Below are positions 1 through 7,901 of a stretch of 64,000 bases of DNA, piece by piece. Under the pieces are notes generated by a model. The model was not told where the DNA came from. It searched no databases and saw only the letters and a program-made list of their open reading frames with translations. This DNA comes from Olivibacter jilunii. Its GTDB lineage: Bacteria; Bacteroidota; Bacteroidia; Sphingobacteriales; Sphingobacteriaceae. How positions within the stretch are numbered: the first letter of the stretch is position 1; each line of letters begins with the position of its first letter. Where the stretch lies: contig NZ_LR027852.1 in the NCBI RefSeq assembly GCF_900607235.1, forward strand, positions 62,001-126,000. The letters run 5' to 3'. Position numbers and translations under genes: made by a program.

Positions 1-77
1 TAGGTGTCTTTCCCTCTGCTGCGTGTCGATAGGATTCGGCCGTCTTTAATTTCAATGAGTGCAAGTTTGTCGATCAT
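1..77 (-). CDS. NUDIX hydrolase, partial (N-terminus only)
   Basis: Only the first 25 codons lie in the window; the gene runs off the left edge. The reading frame from the ATG at 77 is open and begins MIDKLALIEIKDGRILSTRS, then RGKDT. This matches, from memory, the amino terminus of Bacteroidota NUDIX hydrolases, which continue into a YYIPGGKRE-type segment just before the NUDIX box; that box itself is outside the window. An AAAGGGA sits directly before the ATG. The gene follows lspA on the same strand with a 48-base gap, so the two may be co-transcribed. The family call rests on a short stretch and could be wrong. Confidence 0.5.
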   Translation of the reverse strand, partial: MIDKLALIEIKDGRILSTRSRGKDT

Positions 78-125
78 TCCCTTTATTATGATTGATAGCC
101 TAAGGCATGTTTGCTCATGGCGATA

Positions 126-644
126 TTAAGTGTTATGTTTAGTGTTTTGTTCAATTTCGGAAAGCGTTAATTCATTCTTTCTTTGAGCCCAAAAGCCAAT
201 GATTATCAAAATCATTCCTGTCATAATCGATACATCCGCCATATTAAAAATACCTGTTTTAATGAAAAGGTAATCAATGTGCATAAAATCCGTGACCGAT
301 CCATAGAGAATTCTGTCGTAAAGATTGCCTATTCCGCCACCAAGCGCAAAGGCAATACCTACCGATAGCCAGGCTGAGTTTTTGTCTTGCTGTATTAAGT
401 AATAAAGGCCGAATAGTAAAATTAGGGCAGGAAGTATGGATAGAAATATGATTTTTACGATTCCGGGCAGGTTGTTGCCCAAGCTTAAAAAAGCACCGCT
501 ATTTTCTACTTTAGTTAAGACAAAATACCTGTCGACAATCTTAATCTCTTCATAGTAATCAATTTTTTCACGAACGATGCGTTTTGATACTTGATCGCAG
601 CCCACATTTATTAGTACCAATAGTAGGAGTAATATAGTTCTCAT
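126..644 (-). CDS. lspA: Lipoprotein signal peptidase (signal peptidase II)
   Basis: Inner-membrane aspartyl protease that removes the signal peptide from diacylglyceryl-modified prolipoproteins. About 172 residues, the usual family size, when the start is taken at the ATG at 644. A longer frame to 722 would add 26 charged residues before the first membrane helix, which the family lacks. Visible motifs are DQVSK (17-21) after the first helix, an ENSGAF segment (47-52), GNLYDR with the first catalytic Asp (D110), and FNMAD with the second (D137). Four hydrophobic segments fit the known topology. It lies between a NUDIX fragment and a convergently hairpinned SDR gene. The substrates include the several lipoproteins encoded in this window (NlpE-like, SusD, thioredoxin-like). 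Confidence 0.95.
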   Translation of the reverse strand: MRTILLLLLVLINVGCDQVSKRIVREKIDYYEEIKIVDRYFVLTKVENSGAFLSLGNNLPGIVKIIFLSILPALILLFGLYYLIQQDKNSAWLSVGIAFALGGGIGNLYDRILYGSVTDFMHIDYLFIKTGIFNMADVSIMTGMILIIIGFWAQRKNELTLSEIEQNTKHNT

Positions 645-785
645 CTTCTCAATAACCTGTTGACCCTTTTTTTTTCGAAGTTCGGGCAATACCGATTTGC
701 AAGATAATACTAAAACTTCCATTTAGCAAGACCATTCGTAGAAGAGAAGTATATTAGTTTAGGCGATGGTTGCGCTTTTATTGAT

Positions 786-816
786 ACCATCTGGCAGCCT
801 TTGCCTGCCAGATGGT
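786..816 (-). terminator. Perfect 12-bp hairpin downstream of the SDR gene
   Basis: ACCATCTGGCAG (786-797) and CTGCCAGATGGT (805-816) form a perfect 12-bp stem around a 7-base loop. It lies 17 bases past the SDR stop codon. Neither side has a strong U-tract, so it may be a weak intrinsic terminator or an mRNA 3'-end stabiliser. Confidence 0.5.
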
Positions 817-832
817 TAGTAAATGACTTTGG

Positions 833-1573
833 CTAGGCGTTTAAACCGCCATCAATGGTAAGTGAAGTGCCGGTGATATACTTGCTTTCTTCACTTGCCA
901 AGAACGCCACTAAATTGGCAATATCACTCCCGGTACCATAATCTGATAAAGCCATTCTGCTTCGTAAAAAATCTGCCAACTCGGTGTTTGCAGGATTCAT
1001 ATCTGTATCAATTGGACCTGGTTGCACAACATTAACGGTGATGTTTTTTGGTCCTAGGTCCCGAGCCAGCCCTCTAGTAAAACCGGTTAATGCAGATTTA
1101 CTCATTGTATAAAGTGTTGTTTGTGCACTCAGTGCATTCTCCGCCATATTGCTTCCAATATTAATAATCCGACCACCGTTGGGCATACTTTTTACTGTTT
1201 CCAATGCTGCTATAAACAAGGCCCGAACGTTAATATTCATAATTTGTTCATAATCTTCCAATGTATGCTCTTCAAAGGGCCTACCAATATAAATACCGGC
1301 ATTGTTAACAAGAATATCAATAGGACCAAAGGCAGATACAACCTGTTGAATAGCGCTTTGTATTGCCTGCGGATCCGCGCTATCTGCTTGTATGGCATTC
1401 ACTTGTTTGCCCGCTTTTTGAAGCCTATCACGGAGCTGTTCAGCTTTTTCCGGCGATTTTGCATAGGTAAATGAAACATGCGCTCCTTCTGTAGCGAGTT
1501 TTTCTACAATGGCGGCACCAATTCCTCTGCTGCCACCTGTAACCAAGACTATCTTGTTTTTCAATCTTTCCAT
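833..1573 (-). CDS. SDR-family NAD(P)-dependent oxidoreductase
   Basis: Classical short-chain dehydrogenase/reductase of 246 residues, cytosolic. Visible features are the Rossmann TGGSRGIG motif (12-19), NNAG (90-93), catalytic Ser141, Tyr155 and Lys159 in YTMSK, and the PGPIDTDM segment after the active site. The closest subtype is the 3-oxoacyl-ACP reductase-like (FabG-like) group, but these paralogues reduce many different carbonyls and the substrate cannot be read from sequence. It is transcribed divergently from an HxlR-type regulator, with symmetric sites in the 87-base gap. That arrangement is typical of HxlR regulators controlling an adjacent detoxifying oxidoreductase, so a role in handling reactive carbonyls or quinones is an inference. 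Confidence 0.85.
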   Translation of the reverse strand: MERLKNKIVLVTGGSRGIGAAIVEKLATEGAHVSFTYAKSPEKAEQLRDRLQKAGKQVNAIQADSADPQAIQSAIQQVVSAFGPIDILVNNAGIYIGRPFEEHTLEDYEQIMNINVRALFIAALETVKSMPNGGRIINIGSNMAENALSAQTTLYTMSKSALTGFTRGLARDLGPKNITVNVVQPGPIDTDMNPANTELADFLRSRMALSDYGTGSDIANLVAFLASEESKYITGTSLTIDGGLNA

Positions 1574-1609
1574 TGGTAATTTTTTTTACCAAAAGTAGGT
1601 TCTTAACTT

Positions 1610-1617
1610 TATATTTG
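1610..1617 (+). promoter_or_regulatory. -7 box TATATTTG for the HxlR gene
   Basis: TATATTTG matches the Bacteroidota housekeeping -7 consensus TAnnTTTG and lies 43 bases before the HxlR start codon. An imperfect TGTA-AG-TACA palindrome (1616-1625) overlaps its 3' end. Confidence 0.5.
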
Positions 1618-1632
1618 TAAGTACAGATTAAA

Positions 1633-1649
1633 TTGTTAGGTACTAACAA
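1633..1649. promoter_or_regulatory. 17-bp palindromic operator candidate (TTGTTAG-GTA-CTAACAA)
   Basis: Perfect 7-bp inverted arms around a 3-base centre, just downstream of the -7 box and 11 bases before the HxlR start codon. The size and placement fit a dimeric winged-helix autorepressor such as HxlR. A second inverted repeat, TTGGTAA-N6-TTACCAA (1573-1592), covers the SDR start codon. Confidence 0.5.
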
Positions 1650-1660
1650 AAACGTAAGAA

Positions 1661-2041
1661 ATGAGAAAAGAAACATCTACCAATGCTTTGAATGAGAAGC
1701 AAATTAATGATACTTGCGGTATGGCATATTCATTATCTATTATTGGAGGCAGGTGGAAACCGGCCATACTTTGTCGACTTGCTTATGGGAAAATGCGTTA
1801 TAGTGATCTGAAGAACTCAATTGACGGCATTTCTGAGCGAATGTTGGTGGCTCAACTCCGAGAGTTGGAAAAGGATTATATTGTAAAACGTAATGTCTAT
1901 GCTGTGGTGCCACCTCGCGTTGAGTACGAATTGACAGACCTTGGCCTAACGATGCGGCCTATGTTGCAGGCAATGTCCGACTGGGGGAATATGCATCGTA
2001 AAACAACGGTCAGAAAAAAGGATGACACTGCTGTTGCTTAG
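1661..2041 (+). CDS. HxlR-family winged-helix transcriptional regulator
   Basis: Cytosolic DNA-binding protein of 126 residues. The winged-helix domain occupies about residues 20-105, with the family signature GGRWKPAILCRL, then MRYSDLK and ISERMLVAQLRELE for the recognition helix, and YELTDLG for the wing. A single Cys19 sits in DTCGMA near the amino terminus, where redox-sensing HxlR members (YodB/HypR type) carry their reactive cysteine. Redox or electrophile sensing is therefore plausible but inferred. The gene is divergent from the SDR oxidoreductase and preceded by a 17-bp palindrome, suggesting autoregulation and control of the neighbour. Confidence 0.9.
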   Translation: MRKETSTNALNEKQINDTCGMAYSLSIIGGRWKPAILCRLAYGKMRYSDLKNSIDGISERMLVAQLRELEKDYIVKRNVYAVVPPRVEYELTDLGLTMRPMLQAMSDWGNMHRKTTVRKKDDTAVA

Positions 2042-2062
2042 TGTTTTAGAAGAGCGGGCAGA

Positions 2063-3928
2063 TTATTGGGCAATAAAGACTGGAATATCGACGCGGTGTC
2101 TGAGCCTATTAACGGTTTCCCCATAAATAAAGTCCTTAAGACCGCGATGCCCATGGCTACCTACGATCAGGAGGTCTGCTTGGTAATAGTTGCATACCTT
2201 GGCAATGAATTTCACCCGGTTTTTATGGCCCACCTCAAAGCTTGTTTCAAAGCCTTGGTCTTTAAAAAGCTGAATATAACGGGACATTCTTGCTTCGTCG
2301 TGACGTTTCTCGTAATCATCTGTGTCTTCTTCCATCATTCGGGAAGATGCGCTTTCCGCCACATGGATTAGAATAAACTGCGTGCCGGGTTTGGCAAGCT
2401 TAAGTGCATATGAAACCACTAAGGGATCAGATGAAGAATAGTCTAGTGCTAGCGCGATACGGTTGAAAGCGGGTGTTTCCAATACAGAATCTTGAAAAGG
2501 CGGATGGACTTCCATATTCACTTTTTTCTTAAGTTTAATTATAGGGTAAAGGACCGTTAGTAGCAACAGTACAAATAATCCCACGCCACCTATAATCAGT
2601 AGTGCCGTCAGCCAAGGGTTGTTAAATACTTTAATCCAGTTTGTGATTTCTTCGTATACCAACTGAAAGTTTAGGAAGGATATAATGACTGCGATTGTCC
2701 ATGCAATTATTTTAAGACCCGTTGAAATAGCAAAGACCCCCATCCGTTTCCGATCGCTGACAAAATGGATAAGCGGAATAACTGCAAAAGCTAACTGCAT
2801 GCTTAATAAAACCTGACTAAAAACAAGCATTGGTCCCACTTCGTCATCACCGGCAATATAAATTACTAGAATAGCAGGAACAATGGCCAATAAGCGTGTC
2901 AACATGCGTCGTAAAGCTGGGCTAATACGCAAGCGTAGATAGCCCTCCATCACAATTTGCCCAGCCAATGTTCCGGTAACAGTTGAGCTTTGACCGGCCA
3001 GAATCAGTGCGACGGCAAATAGTCTGGGGGCCCATTCACTGCCCAATGTTGGTGCTAATAATTTATGCGCGTCCTGTAATTCGGCAACGTTATTCATGCC
3101 GTTTTTGTGAAACACGGAAGCAGCCAGAATCAAGATCGCGGCATTGACGAAAAACGCAAGATTGAGGGCAATTGCCGTGTCCCAAAAATTATACTTCAGT
3201 GCTTTTCTAATAGAAGATTCATCTCGATTGATTTTGCGGGTTTGCACAAGAGCAGAATGCAGATAAAGATTATGAGGCATTACCGTTGCACCGATAATCC
3301 CGATACTAATATAGAGCGCGGCTGTGTTCGGGATGGATGGTATAAAACCGCTGGCGATAGAGGCCATATCCGGTTGCGCCAAAATCATTTCAACGAGAAA
3401 ACACATGCCAATCATGAAAATCAAACCAATAATGAACATTTCCATCTTTCGCATTCCTAAGCGTTGAAGATAAAGTAGCAGAAAAGTGTCCAGGAAACTA
3501 ATAGCAACACCCCATAAGAGATCCAATCCAAACAAAAGATTCAGTCCGATTGCCATACCTAACACTTCTGCTAAATCACAGGCAGCAATAGCTATCTCGG
3601 CAAGAATGTACAAAATGAAATTCATTTTTTTCGGATAGGTCTCCCGATTACACTGGGCTAAATCCTTGCCCCAAACTATGCCGAGTCGTGCCGTTAAGCT
3701 TTGTAACACCAGTGCCATCATGTTACTCATTAATAAGACCCAAATTAGTGTATAGCCAAACTGGCTACCTCCTGCTAGATCTGTCGCCCAGTTTCCCGGG
3801 TCCATATAGCCTACGCTTATTAGATAAGCAGGGCCAAAGAAACTCAAGATCTTTTTAAATCGCGACCCTTTTATATCGGTCTCAACGCTTTGATGTACTT
3901 CCTCTAACGATTTGTGTTGGTTGTTCAA
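2063..3928 (-). CDS. Nramp/MntH-type metal transporter with C-terminal universal-stress domain
   Basis: Inner-membrane proton-coupled importer of Mn2+/Fe2+-class divalent metals. At 621 residues it is about 200 longer than a plain MntH. Residues 30-465 form the Nramp domain, with the metal-binding DPGN (43-46) in helix 1 and MPHN (217-220) in helix 6. Residues 489-620 form a complete UspA-like domain that ends with VGSHGHRG and the G-2x-G-9x-G nucleotide-binding spacing (G590, G593, G603). The fusion joins a transporter to a probable cytosolic ATP-binding sensor. A TTTTTAGT-N8-ACTAAAAA inverted repeat lies 58 bases upstream and may be a metalloregulator site. Metal preference cannot be fixed from sequence. 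Confidence 0.93.
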   Translation of the reverse strand: MNNQHKSLEEVHQSVETDIKGSRFKKILSFFGPAYLISVGYMDPGNWATDLAGGSQFGYTLIWVLLMSNMMALVLQSLTARLGIVWGKDLAQCNRETYPKKMNFILYILAEIAIAACDLAEVLGMAIGLNLLFGLDLLWGVAISFLDTFLLLYLQRLGMRKMEMFIIGLIFMIGMCFLVEMILAQPDMASIASGFIPSIPNTAALYISIGIIGATVMPHNLYLHSALVQTRKINRDESSIRKALKYNFWDTAIALNLAFFVNAAILILAASVFHKNGMNNVAELQDAHKLLAPTLGSEWAPRLFAVALILAGQSSTVTGTLAGQIVMEGYLRLRISPALRRMLTRLLAIVPAILVIYIAGDDEVGPMLVFSQVLLSMQLAFAVIPLIHFVSDRKRMGVFAISTGLKIIAWTIAVIISFLNFQLVYEEITNWIKVFNNPWLTALLIIGGVGLFVLLLLTVLYPIIKLKKKVNMEVHPPFQDSVLETPAFNRIALALDYSSSDPLVVSYALKLAKPGTQFILIHVAESASSRMMEEDTDDYEKRHDEARMSRYIQLFKDQGFETSFEVGHKNRVKFIAKVCNYYQADLLIVGSHGHRGLKDFIYGETVNRLRHRVDIPVFIAQ

Positions 3929-3986
3929 TGTTTTCGTCTAATAAAAATGTAATTCCTATCCTCAAACAGACAATATATTCAGAATG

Positions 3987-4010
3987 TTTTTAGTGTTGCT
4001 TAACTAAAAA
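3987..4010. promoter_or_regulatory. Operator-like inverted repeat upstream of the Nramp gene
   Basis: TTTTTAGT (3987-3994) and ACTAAAAA (4003-4010) are perfect 8-bp arms with an 8-base spacer. On the minus strand a weak -7-like TCTGTTTG (3963-3970) lies between it and the Nramp start, which would place the repeat over the upstream promoter region. DtxR/MntR-type sites are AT-rich inverted repeats of this sort; the assignment is inferred. Confidence 0.4.
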
Positions 4011-4143
4011 GTTTTGCTTGGCTAACTTATGAATTTTATAGTAGAAAATCAATAGCCGTTCGCAAGTTCGTATACTGCTGCCTGATCGGTCTGTTTTCTT
4101 GAATTGTAGAATGGCCGTATCTCTTCATACGTCTTTGTTTGAT

Positions 4144-4159
4144 AAAAATTTAAATTTTT
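4144..4159. repeat. 16-bp AT palindrome before the 73-residue gene
   Basis: AAAAATTTAAATTTTT is a perfect palindrome in the leader of the gene at 4211, flanked by TTGAT and ATCAA. It could be a regulator site or chance in AT-rich DNA. Confidence 0.3.
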
Positions 4160-4197
4160 CAATCAATTTGCAATGGTCACTGTTTTAATAAAGAAAG

Positions 4198-4204
4198 AAA
4201 GGAG
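4198..4204 (+). promoter_or_regulatory. Strong Shine-Dalgarno site (AAAGGAG)
   Basis: AAAGGAG lies 6 bases before the ATG at 4211. Strong Shine-Dalgarno sites are rare in this window, so it both supports the start and marks the gene as unusual. Confidence 0.6.
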
Positions 4205-4210
4205 TTTGTT

Positions 4211-4432
4211 ATGACGATTACTGTTCGAGAGCCTGGTACCAAGGCATTTATAAATATTAATGCGTATCCTGAAGAATACCAAGACTCAACGGCGTGGCGG
4301 ATACAATACCCAGGAATTAAACCCTTCCTAATGATCAAGCGAGACGGTGAATGGATAATGGTCGATCACGAAGCAATTAATATTGAAGTAGCCGAAGCTG
4401 TAATTGAGGCAATGAAACAAGTTGACAATTAA
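4211..4432 (+). CDS. Small hypothetical protein (73 aa)
   Basis: I do not recognise this family. The 73-residue product has no signal peptide, membrane segment or cysteine. It looks like a small soluble alpha/beta protein, with alternating strands in the first 50 residues (motifs FININAYPEEY, WRIQYPGIKP, FLMIKRDGEW) and a predicted helix at the end (EVAEAVIEAMKQ). The start is well supported by AAAGGAG at 6-base spacing. It stands alone after a 282-base gap from the divergent Nramp gene and is followed 48 bases later by the NlpE-like gene, so the two might share a transcript. Coding is supported mainly by the ribosome site and protein-like composition. Confidence 0.7.
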   Translation: MTITVREPGTKAFININAYPEEYQDSTAWRIQYPGIKPFLMIKRDGEWIMVDHEAINIEVAEAVIEAMKQVDN

Positions 4433-4480
4433 TGTTTCGATTTGGTATCGCTTTTGCTAAATAGCAGTAAAAATAAAGCT

Positions 4481-4954
4481 ATGATTAAAAGAATTTTGAC
4501 TTACGTACTTGTCAGCGGCATATTTTGGAGCTGCAATAACGGAACAAAAGGCACCGGGGATATAAATACTACCGACACTACGACTGAGGAGTATGTACCA
4601 ATCGATGCCACATCTGATACGGCGGATATGCATAACGCACAAAACTCATTGGATGTTATTGGAATTTATAAGGGTGTGCTACCCTGCGCCGATTGTGAAG
4701 GGATAAATACCGAGTTGGAATTGAAAGCAGACAGCACTTACACATTAAAAAATAGCTACTTGGGTAAAGGAGACAGTCAGTCCTTCGAAGAAGATGGCCG
4801 CTATGTTTGGATTGATGGGAGCACGATTGAGTTAAAAGGAGGCAGGGATGCACCTGGTAAGTACTTTGTAGGTGAAAACACCCTTACACAGCTCGATATG
4901 AACGGTGATAAAATAACCGGGGCGCTGGCTGACAAATACATTTTACGAAAATAA
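4481..4954 (+). CDS. NlpE-like copper-resistance/envelope-stress lipoprotein
   Basis: Exported lipoprotein of 157 residues. The ATG at 4481 starts a signal peptide ending in a lipobox-like FWSC with lipidated Cys18; an upstream in-frame start would place 13 residues before it. After a Thr/Asp-rich linker the domain begins IGIYKGVLPCADCEGI, the hallmark of the NlpE N-terminal domain with its CxxC motif, followed by ELELKADSTYTL and a YLG segment. In Escherichia coli NlpE senses surface contact and copper through Cpx; Bacteroidota homologues lack Cpx, so the role here is open. A terminator follows directly. Confidence 0.88.
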   Translation: MIKRILTYVLVSGIFWSCNNGTKGTGDINTTDTTTEEYVPIDATSDTADMHNAQNSLDVIGIYKGVLPCADCEGINTELELKADSTYTLKNSYLGKGDSQSFEEDGRYVWIDGSTIELKGGRDAPGKYFVGENTLTQLDMNGDKITGALADKYILRK

Positions 4955-4976
4955 AGACCGTATACGGAAATTGAAG

Positions 4977-5000
4977 AACGTGTCGCAATGACACGTTTTT
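4977..5000 (+). terminator. Intrinsic terminator after the NlpE-like gene
   Basis: AACGTGTC (4977-4984) and GACACGTT (4990-4997) form an 8-bp stem with a 5-base loop, running into a short T-tract (4996-5000), 23 bases past the stop codon. Confidence 0.75.
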
Positions 5001-5132
5001 CAATCTTGTTCACTACCGTTCTTAGCAGACAGTCCTTTTTTTCGTTTATTTTTTTACGCAATCGGTTGATCCCCCTTTTCATTTTCTATCTTCTTTTATT
5101 TCGCGTAGTTTGCCATCAAAATCAATTATGAT

Positions 5133-6425
5133 ATGCAAGTAAAACGCGTCGTGCTTCTCTTTAGCAGTTTGTTAATTATCATTTATCAAAGTCTCGGACA
5201 AACCAAGCCCATTCCGGAAAACATTGTGAAAATACCGATTGGCGGAAATTCTTGGCAAACGGGTACGACTTCCGGAAAGGATAATCTAATTTCGAAAGCG
5301 GGTATCAAACAATGGGACGACCCGAAGAAAGGCTTCAAGACATTCGTACGGCTAGAAAAAGTAGGTACCTTAACAATTTGGTTAGATGCGAAAATTAATG
5401 AACCCAGTGCCTTGCAGGTTACGGTTGCAGGAGAGACGAAAACCGTAAATCTGAAGGCCCAGCATAAAAAAATGGTTTACCTGGGCGACTGGGTCATCCG
5501 TGATACAGGATATACAGTCATTAACATACATGGTCGACCAGTTAATTTGAGTAATATAGAATATTTAGGAATCCATGGCACTGCGGTTAATGATCGTGTT
5601 CATTTTGTCAAAAATGATGAAGGAAATTTTTTCTATTGGGGCAGACGTGGGCCCTCTACGCATCTGAATTATCAATTGCCTGAAAAGGATATCATGTATT
5701 ATTATAATGAAGTAACAGTACCGGAAGGTAATGACCTTATTGGGTCTTATTTTATGGCCAATGGCTTTAGCGGTGGTTATTTTGGTATGCAGGTTAACTC
5801 AAAAAGTGAAAGACGTATTCTATTTTCCGTATGGAGCCCTTTCCAAACAGACGATCCGAAAACCATTCCACCGGATCATCAAATAAAACTATTAAAAAAA
5901 GGTGAAAGAGTACATACGGGTGAATTCGGTAATGAAGGAGCCGGTGGACAAAGTTATTATAAATTTAACTGGATAGCTGGTAACACTTATAGGTTTTTGT
6001 TAAAAGGCGAACCAGTAGCTAATAATTATACAAATTATACGGCGTGGTTCTACGCACCTGAAGTTGCTGAATGGAAATTAATTGCTAGTTTTAGTAGACC
6101 TCAAACATCAAGCTGGCTTAAAGGCTTTCATTCTTTCTTAGAGAATTTTTCACCTGAGGAGGGAATTTTCGAAAGAAAGGTTTATTTCGGAAACCAGTGG
6201 GTCATTGATAAAGAAGGGCGTTGGTATGAGGTGAAAAGAGCTAAATTTTCTGCTGATAATACAGCCCGCGTCGGATATCGGATGGATTACAGTGGTGGAA
6301 GTGAGCACGATAAATTTTTTCTGGATAATTTTGGTTTTTTTAGTCATTATACCCCCATTGGAGCACAATTTAGCAGATCGACGAACGGCGGCAAACCAAC
6401 GATCGATTTCAATAAATTGCCATAA
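5133..6425 (+). CDS. DUF3472 domain-containing exported protein
   Basis: 430 residues with a signal peptide (hydrophobic VVLLFSSLLIIIY, probable cleavage after LGQ). The first ~140 residues form a beta-rich domain resembling DUF5077. The remainder matches the DUF3472 family as I remember it: SGGYFGMQVNS, RRILFSVWSPF, HTGEFGNEGAGGQSY, YRFLLKGEP and a C-terminal DNFGFFS. The fold is probably a beta-sandwich acting in the periplasm or at the surface; carbohydrate binding is often suspected but unproven. It stands alone between the NlpE-like gene and a convergent susD, closed by a long perfect hairpin. Confidence 0.85.
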   Translation: MQVKRVVLLFSSLLIIIYQSLGQTKPIPENIVKIPIGGNSWQTGTTSGKDNLISKAGIKQWDDPKKGFKTFVRLEKVGTLTIWLDAKINEPSALQVTVAGETKTVNLKAQHKKMVYLGDWVIRDTGYTVINIHGRPVNLSNIEYLGIHGTAVNDRVHFVKNDEGNFFYWGRRGPSTHLNYQLPEKDIMYYYNEVTVPEGNDLIGSYFMANGFSGGYFGMQVNSKSERRILFSVWSPFQTDDPKTIPPDHQIKLLKKGERVHTGEFGNEGAGGQSYYKFNWIAGNTYRFLLKGEPVANNYTNYTAWFYAPEVAEWKLIASFSRPQTSSWLKGFHSFLENFSPEEGIFERKVYFGNQWVIDKEGRWYEVKRAKFSADNTARVGYRMDYSGGSEHDKFFLDNFGFFSHYTPIGAQFSRSTNGGKPTIDFNKLP

Positions 6426-6463
6426 AAGGGAGAGGAAAGACTGATTATTATTAATATTTTAGG

Positions 6464-6495
6464 GAGCGCATAGATCTACAAAGATCTATGCGCTC
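6464..6495. terminator. 14-bp perfect hairpin between convergent genes
   Basis: GAGCGCATAGATCT (6464-6477) and AGATCTATGCGCTC (6482-6495) form a perfect 14-bp stem with an ACAA loop between the DUF3472 and susD stop codons. Neither side has a good U-tract, but the position suggests a shared bidirectional terminator. Confidence 0.65.
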
Positions 6496-6512
6496 TGATT
6501 GTTAACGATCTG

Positions 6513-7886
6513 TTAGTAACCTGGGTTTTGCGTTAGTTCGCCGTTTAGTACAATCTGACTGCTTGGTATAGGATAAAGATAGTAGTTGGGATCTTTTATA
6601 ACAAGCATTCGATCCAATGCCAGGCCCGTTCTACAGAAATCGAACCAAGCTTCACCTTCAAACATGAGCTCGCGCTCTTTTTCTTCTTGCACCGCTGTGA
6701 TGAAATTCTCTATACTGCCAAAAGAATTTATTGGGGGAGGGGTTAGGCCGGCCCGTTTTTGTACCTCTTGATAAGAATGATAGGCAGCATCGCTGACTGT
6801 GCCATCCACTCTCGCTTGTGCTTCAGCATGTATCAGAAAAATTTCAGCAATTCGAATAACCGGCAGATTTTGTGTCGCGGGACTTGCCTTGGGGAATTTG
6901 CCAATATAATAACGATCGCGCGATCCGAATTTGACCGTGAAGTCCCTTCTTTTATCTCCCTCGGCATATTTCTCATATACAGTAGTTCCCCTTGCATAAA
7001 AGAGCATACTTGGATTATCGTTGCTAACCGAGGCCAAGGGATTGGTTGCTTGATCATCAAATTGTAATTCGAAAATGGATTCTTGCGTATTCTCCGTTGT
7101 CCATATGGACGCGAAATCAGGTATCAGCGTGAAACGTTGACTATTAATAACTCCTTGCGCGAGGCTCGCAGCTTGGGAGTAATCACCTGTAATCTGACCG
7201 TTGTATAATTGCACTTTAGCGAGCAAAGCCTTCGCTGCAAGGCTCGTTGCTCGGCCTTTGGATGTGGCATCATCGCCATAACTGTCCGGAAGTGTGGCTG
7301 CGTCCTGTAGATCGGTAATAATTTGTTGATAAACTTGATCAATGGGTGTGCGTGGAATCGCTATGTTTTCCTCTTCTGTTGTGGCAGTTGTCTTTAAAGG
7401 TACAGCGCCGAATGCCCTTACTAGGAAAAAGTAATTGAGCGCCCGAACAAATTTAGCCTCTCCGACAAATTGCTGTCTCTTTTCAGTTGAGATGCTGCTC
7501 TCGGGCATTTCAGGAACCCTGGCTATAATATTGTTGGCTGCATTGATAGTGGTATAGGTTGCTTGCCACATATTATTGGTCCAAGGGTTGTTTACTTGGA
7601 TATTATTTGTTCGGAAATTTTCGTATTCGGGATAGACCGAAGCATGACTTACATGACCTGCGGAAAATTCGGGAACGATAATGATGGACTGGCCAAAAGA
7701 AAAGGAGTTTAGCATTGTCCGGTACATGCCAATTACGGCTGAATTAGCGTTTGTTTCTGAATTAAAATACTCATCGGGTGTAATCTGGCTAATCGGTTCT
7801 TTATCAAGGAAGTCGTTACAAGCCGACAAGGAGGCTGCTAGCAACGTTATTATAACGATATTAAAGAATGTCTTCATTGTTTTCAA
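6513..7886 (-). CDS. SusD/RagB-family nutrient-binding lipoprotein
   Basis: Surface-exposed lipoprotein of 457 residues that pairs with the adjacent SusC-type receptor to capture and import a ligand. The signal peptide ends in SLSAC with Cys23 lipidated, followed by NDFLDKEP, the standard SusD mature start. The helical TPR-like core is recognisable (NAANNIIARVPEM, FVGEAKFVRALNYFFLVRAFG, RATSLAAKALLAKVQLY), as is the C-terminal SusD domain (EIFLIHAEAQARV, KERELMFEGEAWFDFCRTG). It starts 15 bases after susC on the same strand. No glycoside hydrolase, sulfatase or peptidase follows, so the ligand cannot be guessed. An alternative start at Met4 is possible. Confidence 0.96.
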   Translation of the reverse strand: MKTMKTFFNIVIITLLAASLSACNDFLDKEPISQITPDEYFNSETNANSAVIGMYRTMLNSFSFGQSIIIVPEFSAGHVSHASVYPEYENFRTNNIQVNNPWTNNMWQATYTTINAANNIIARVPEMPESSISTEKRQQFVGEAKFVRALNYFFLVRAFGAVPLKTTATTEEENIAIPRTPIDQVYQQIITDLQDAATLPDSYGDDATSKGRATSLAAKALLAKVQLYNGQITGDYSQAASLAQGVINSQRFTLIPDFASIWTTENTQESIFELQFDDQATNPLASVSNDNPSMLFYARGTTVYEKYAEGDKRRDFTVKFGSRDRYYIGKFPKASPATQNLPVIRIAEIFLIHAEAQARVDGTVSDAAYHSYQEVQKRAGLTPPPINSFGSIENFITAVQEEKERELMFEGEAWFDFCRTGLALDRMLVIKDPNYYLYPIPSSQIVLNGELTQNPGY

Positions 7887-7901
7887 GTCTATTTTGAACT
7901 A

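Noticed and set aside
183..368. Plus-strand frame of 61 residues inside lspA
   Set aside because: Antisense shadow of a well-identified gene; no protein-like features.
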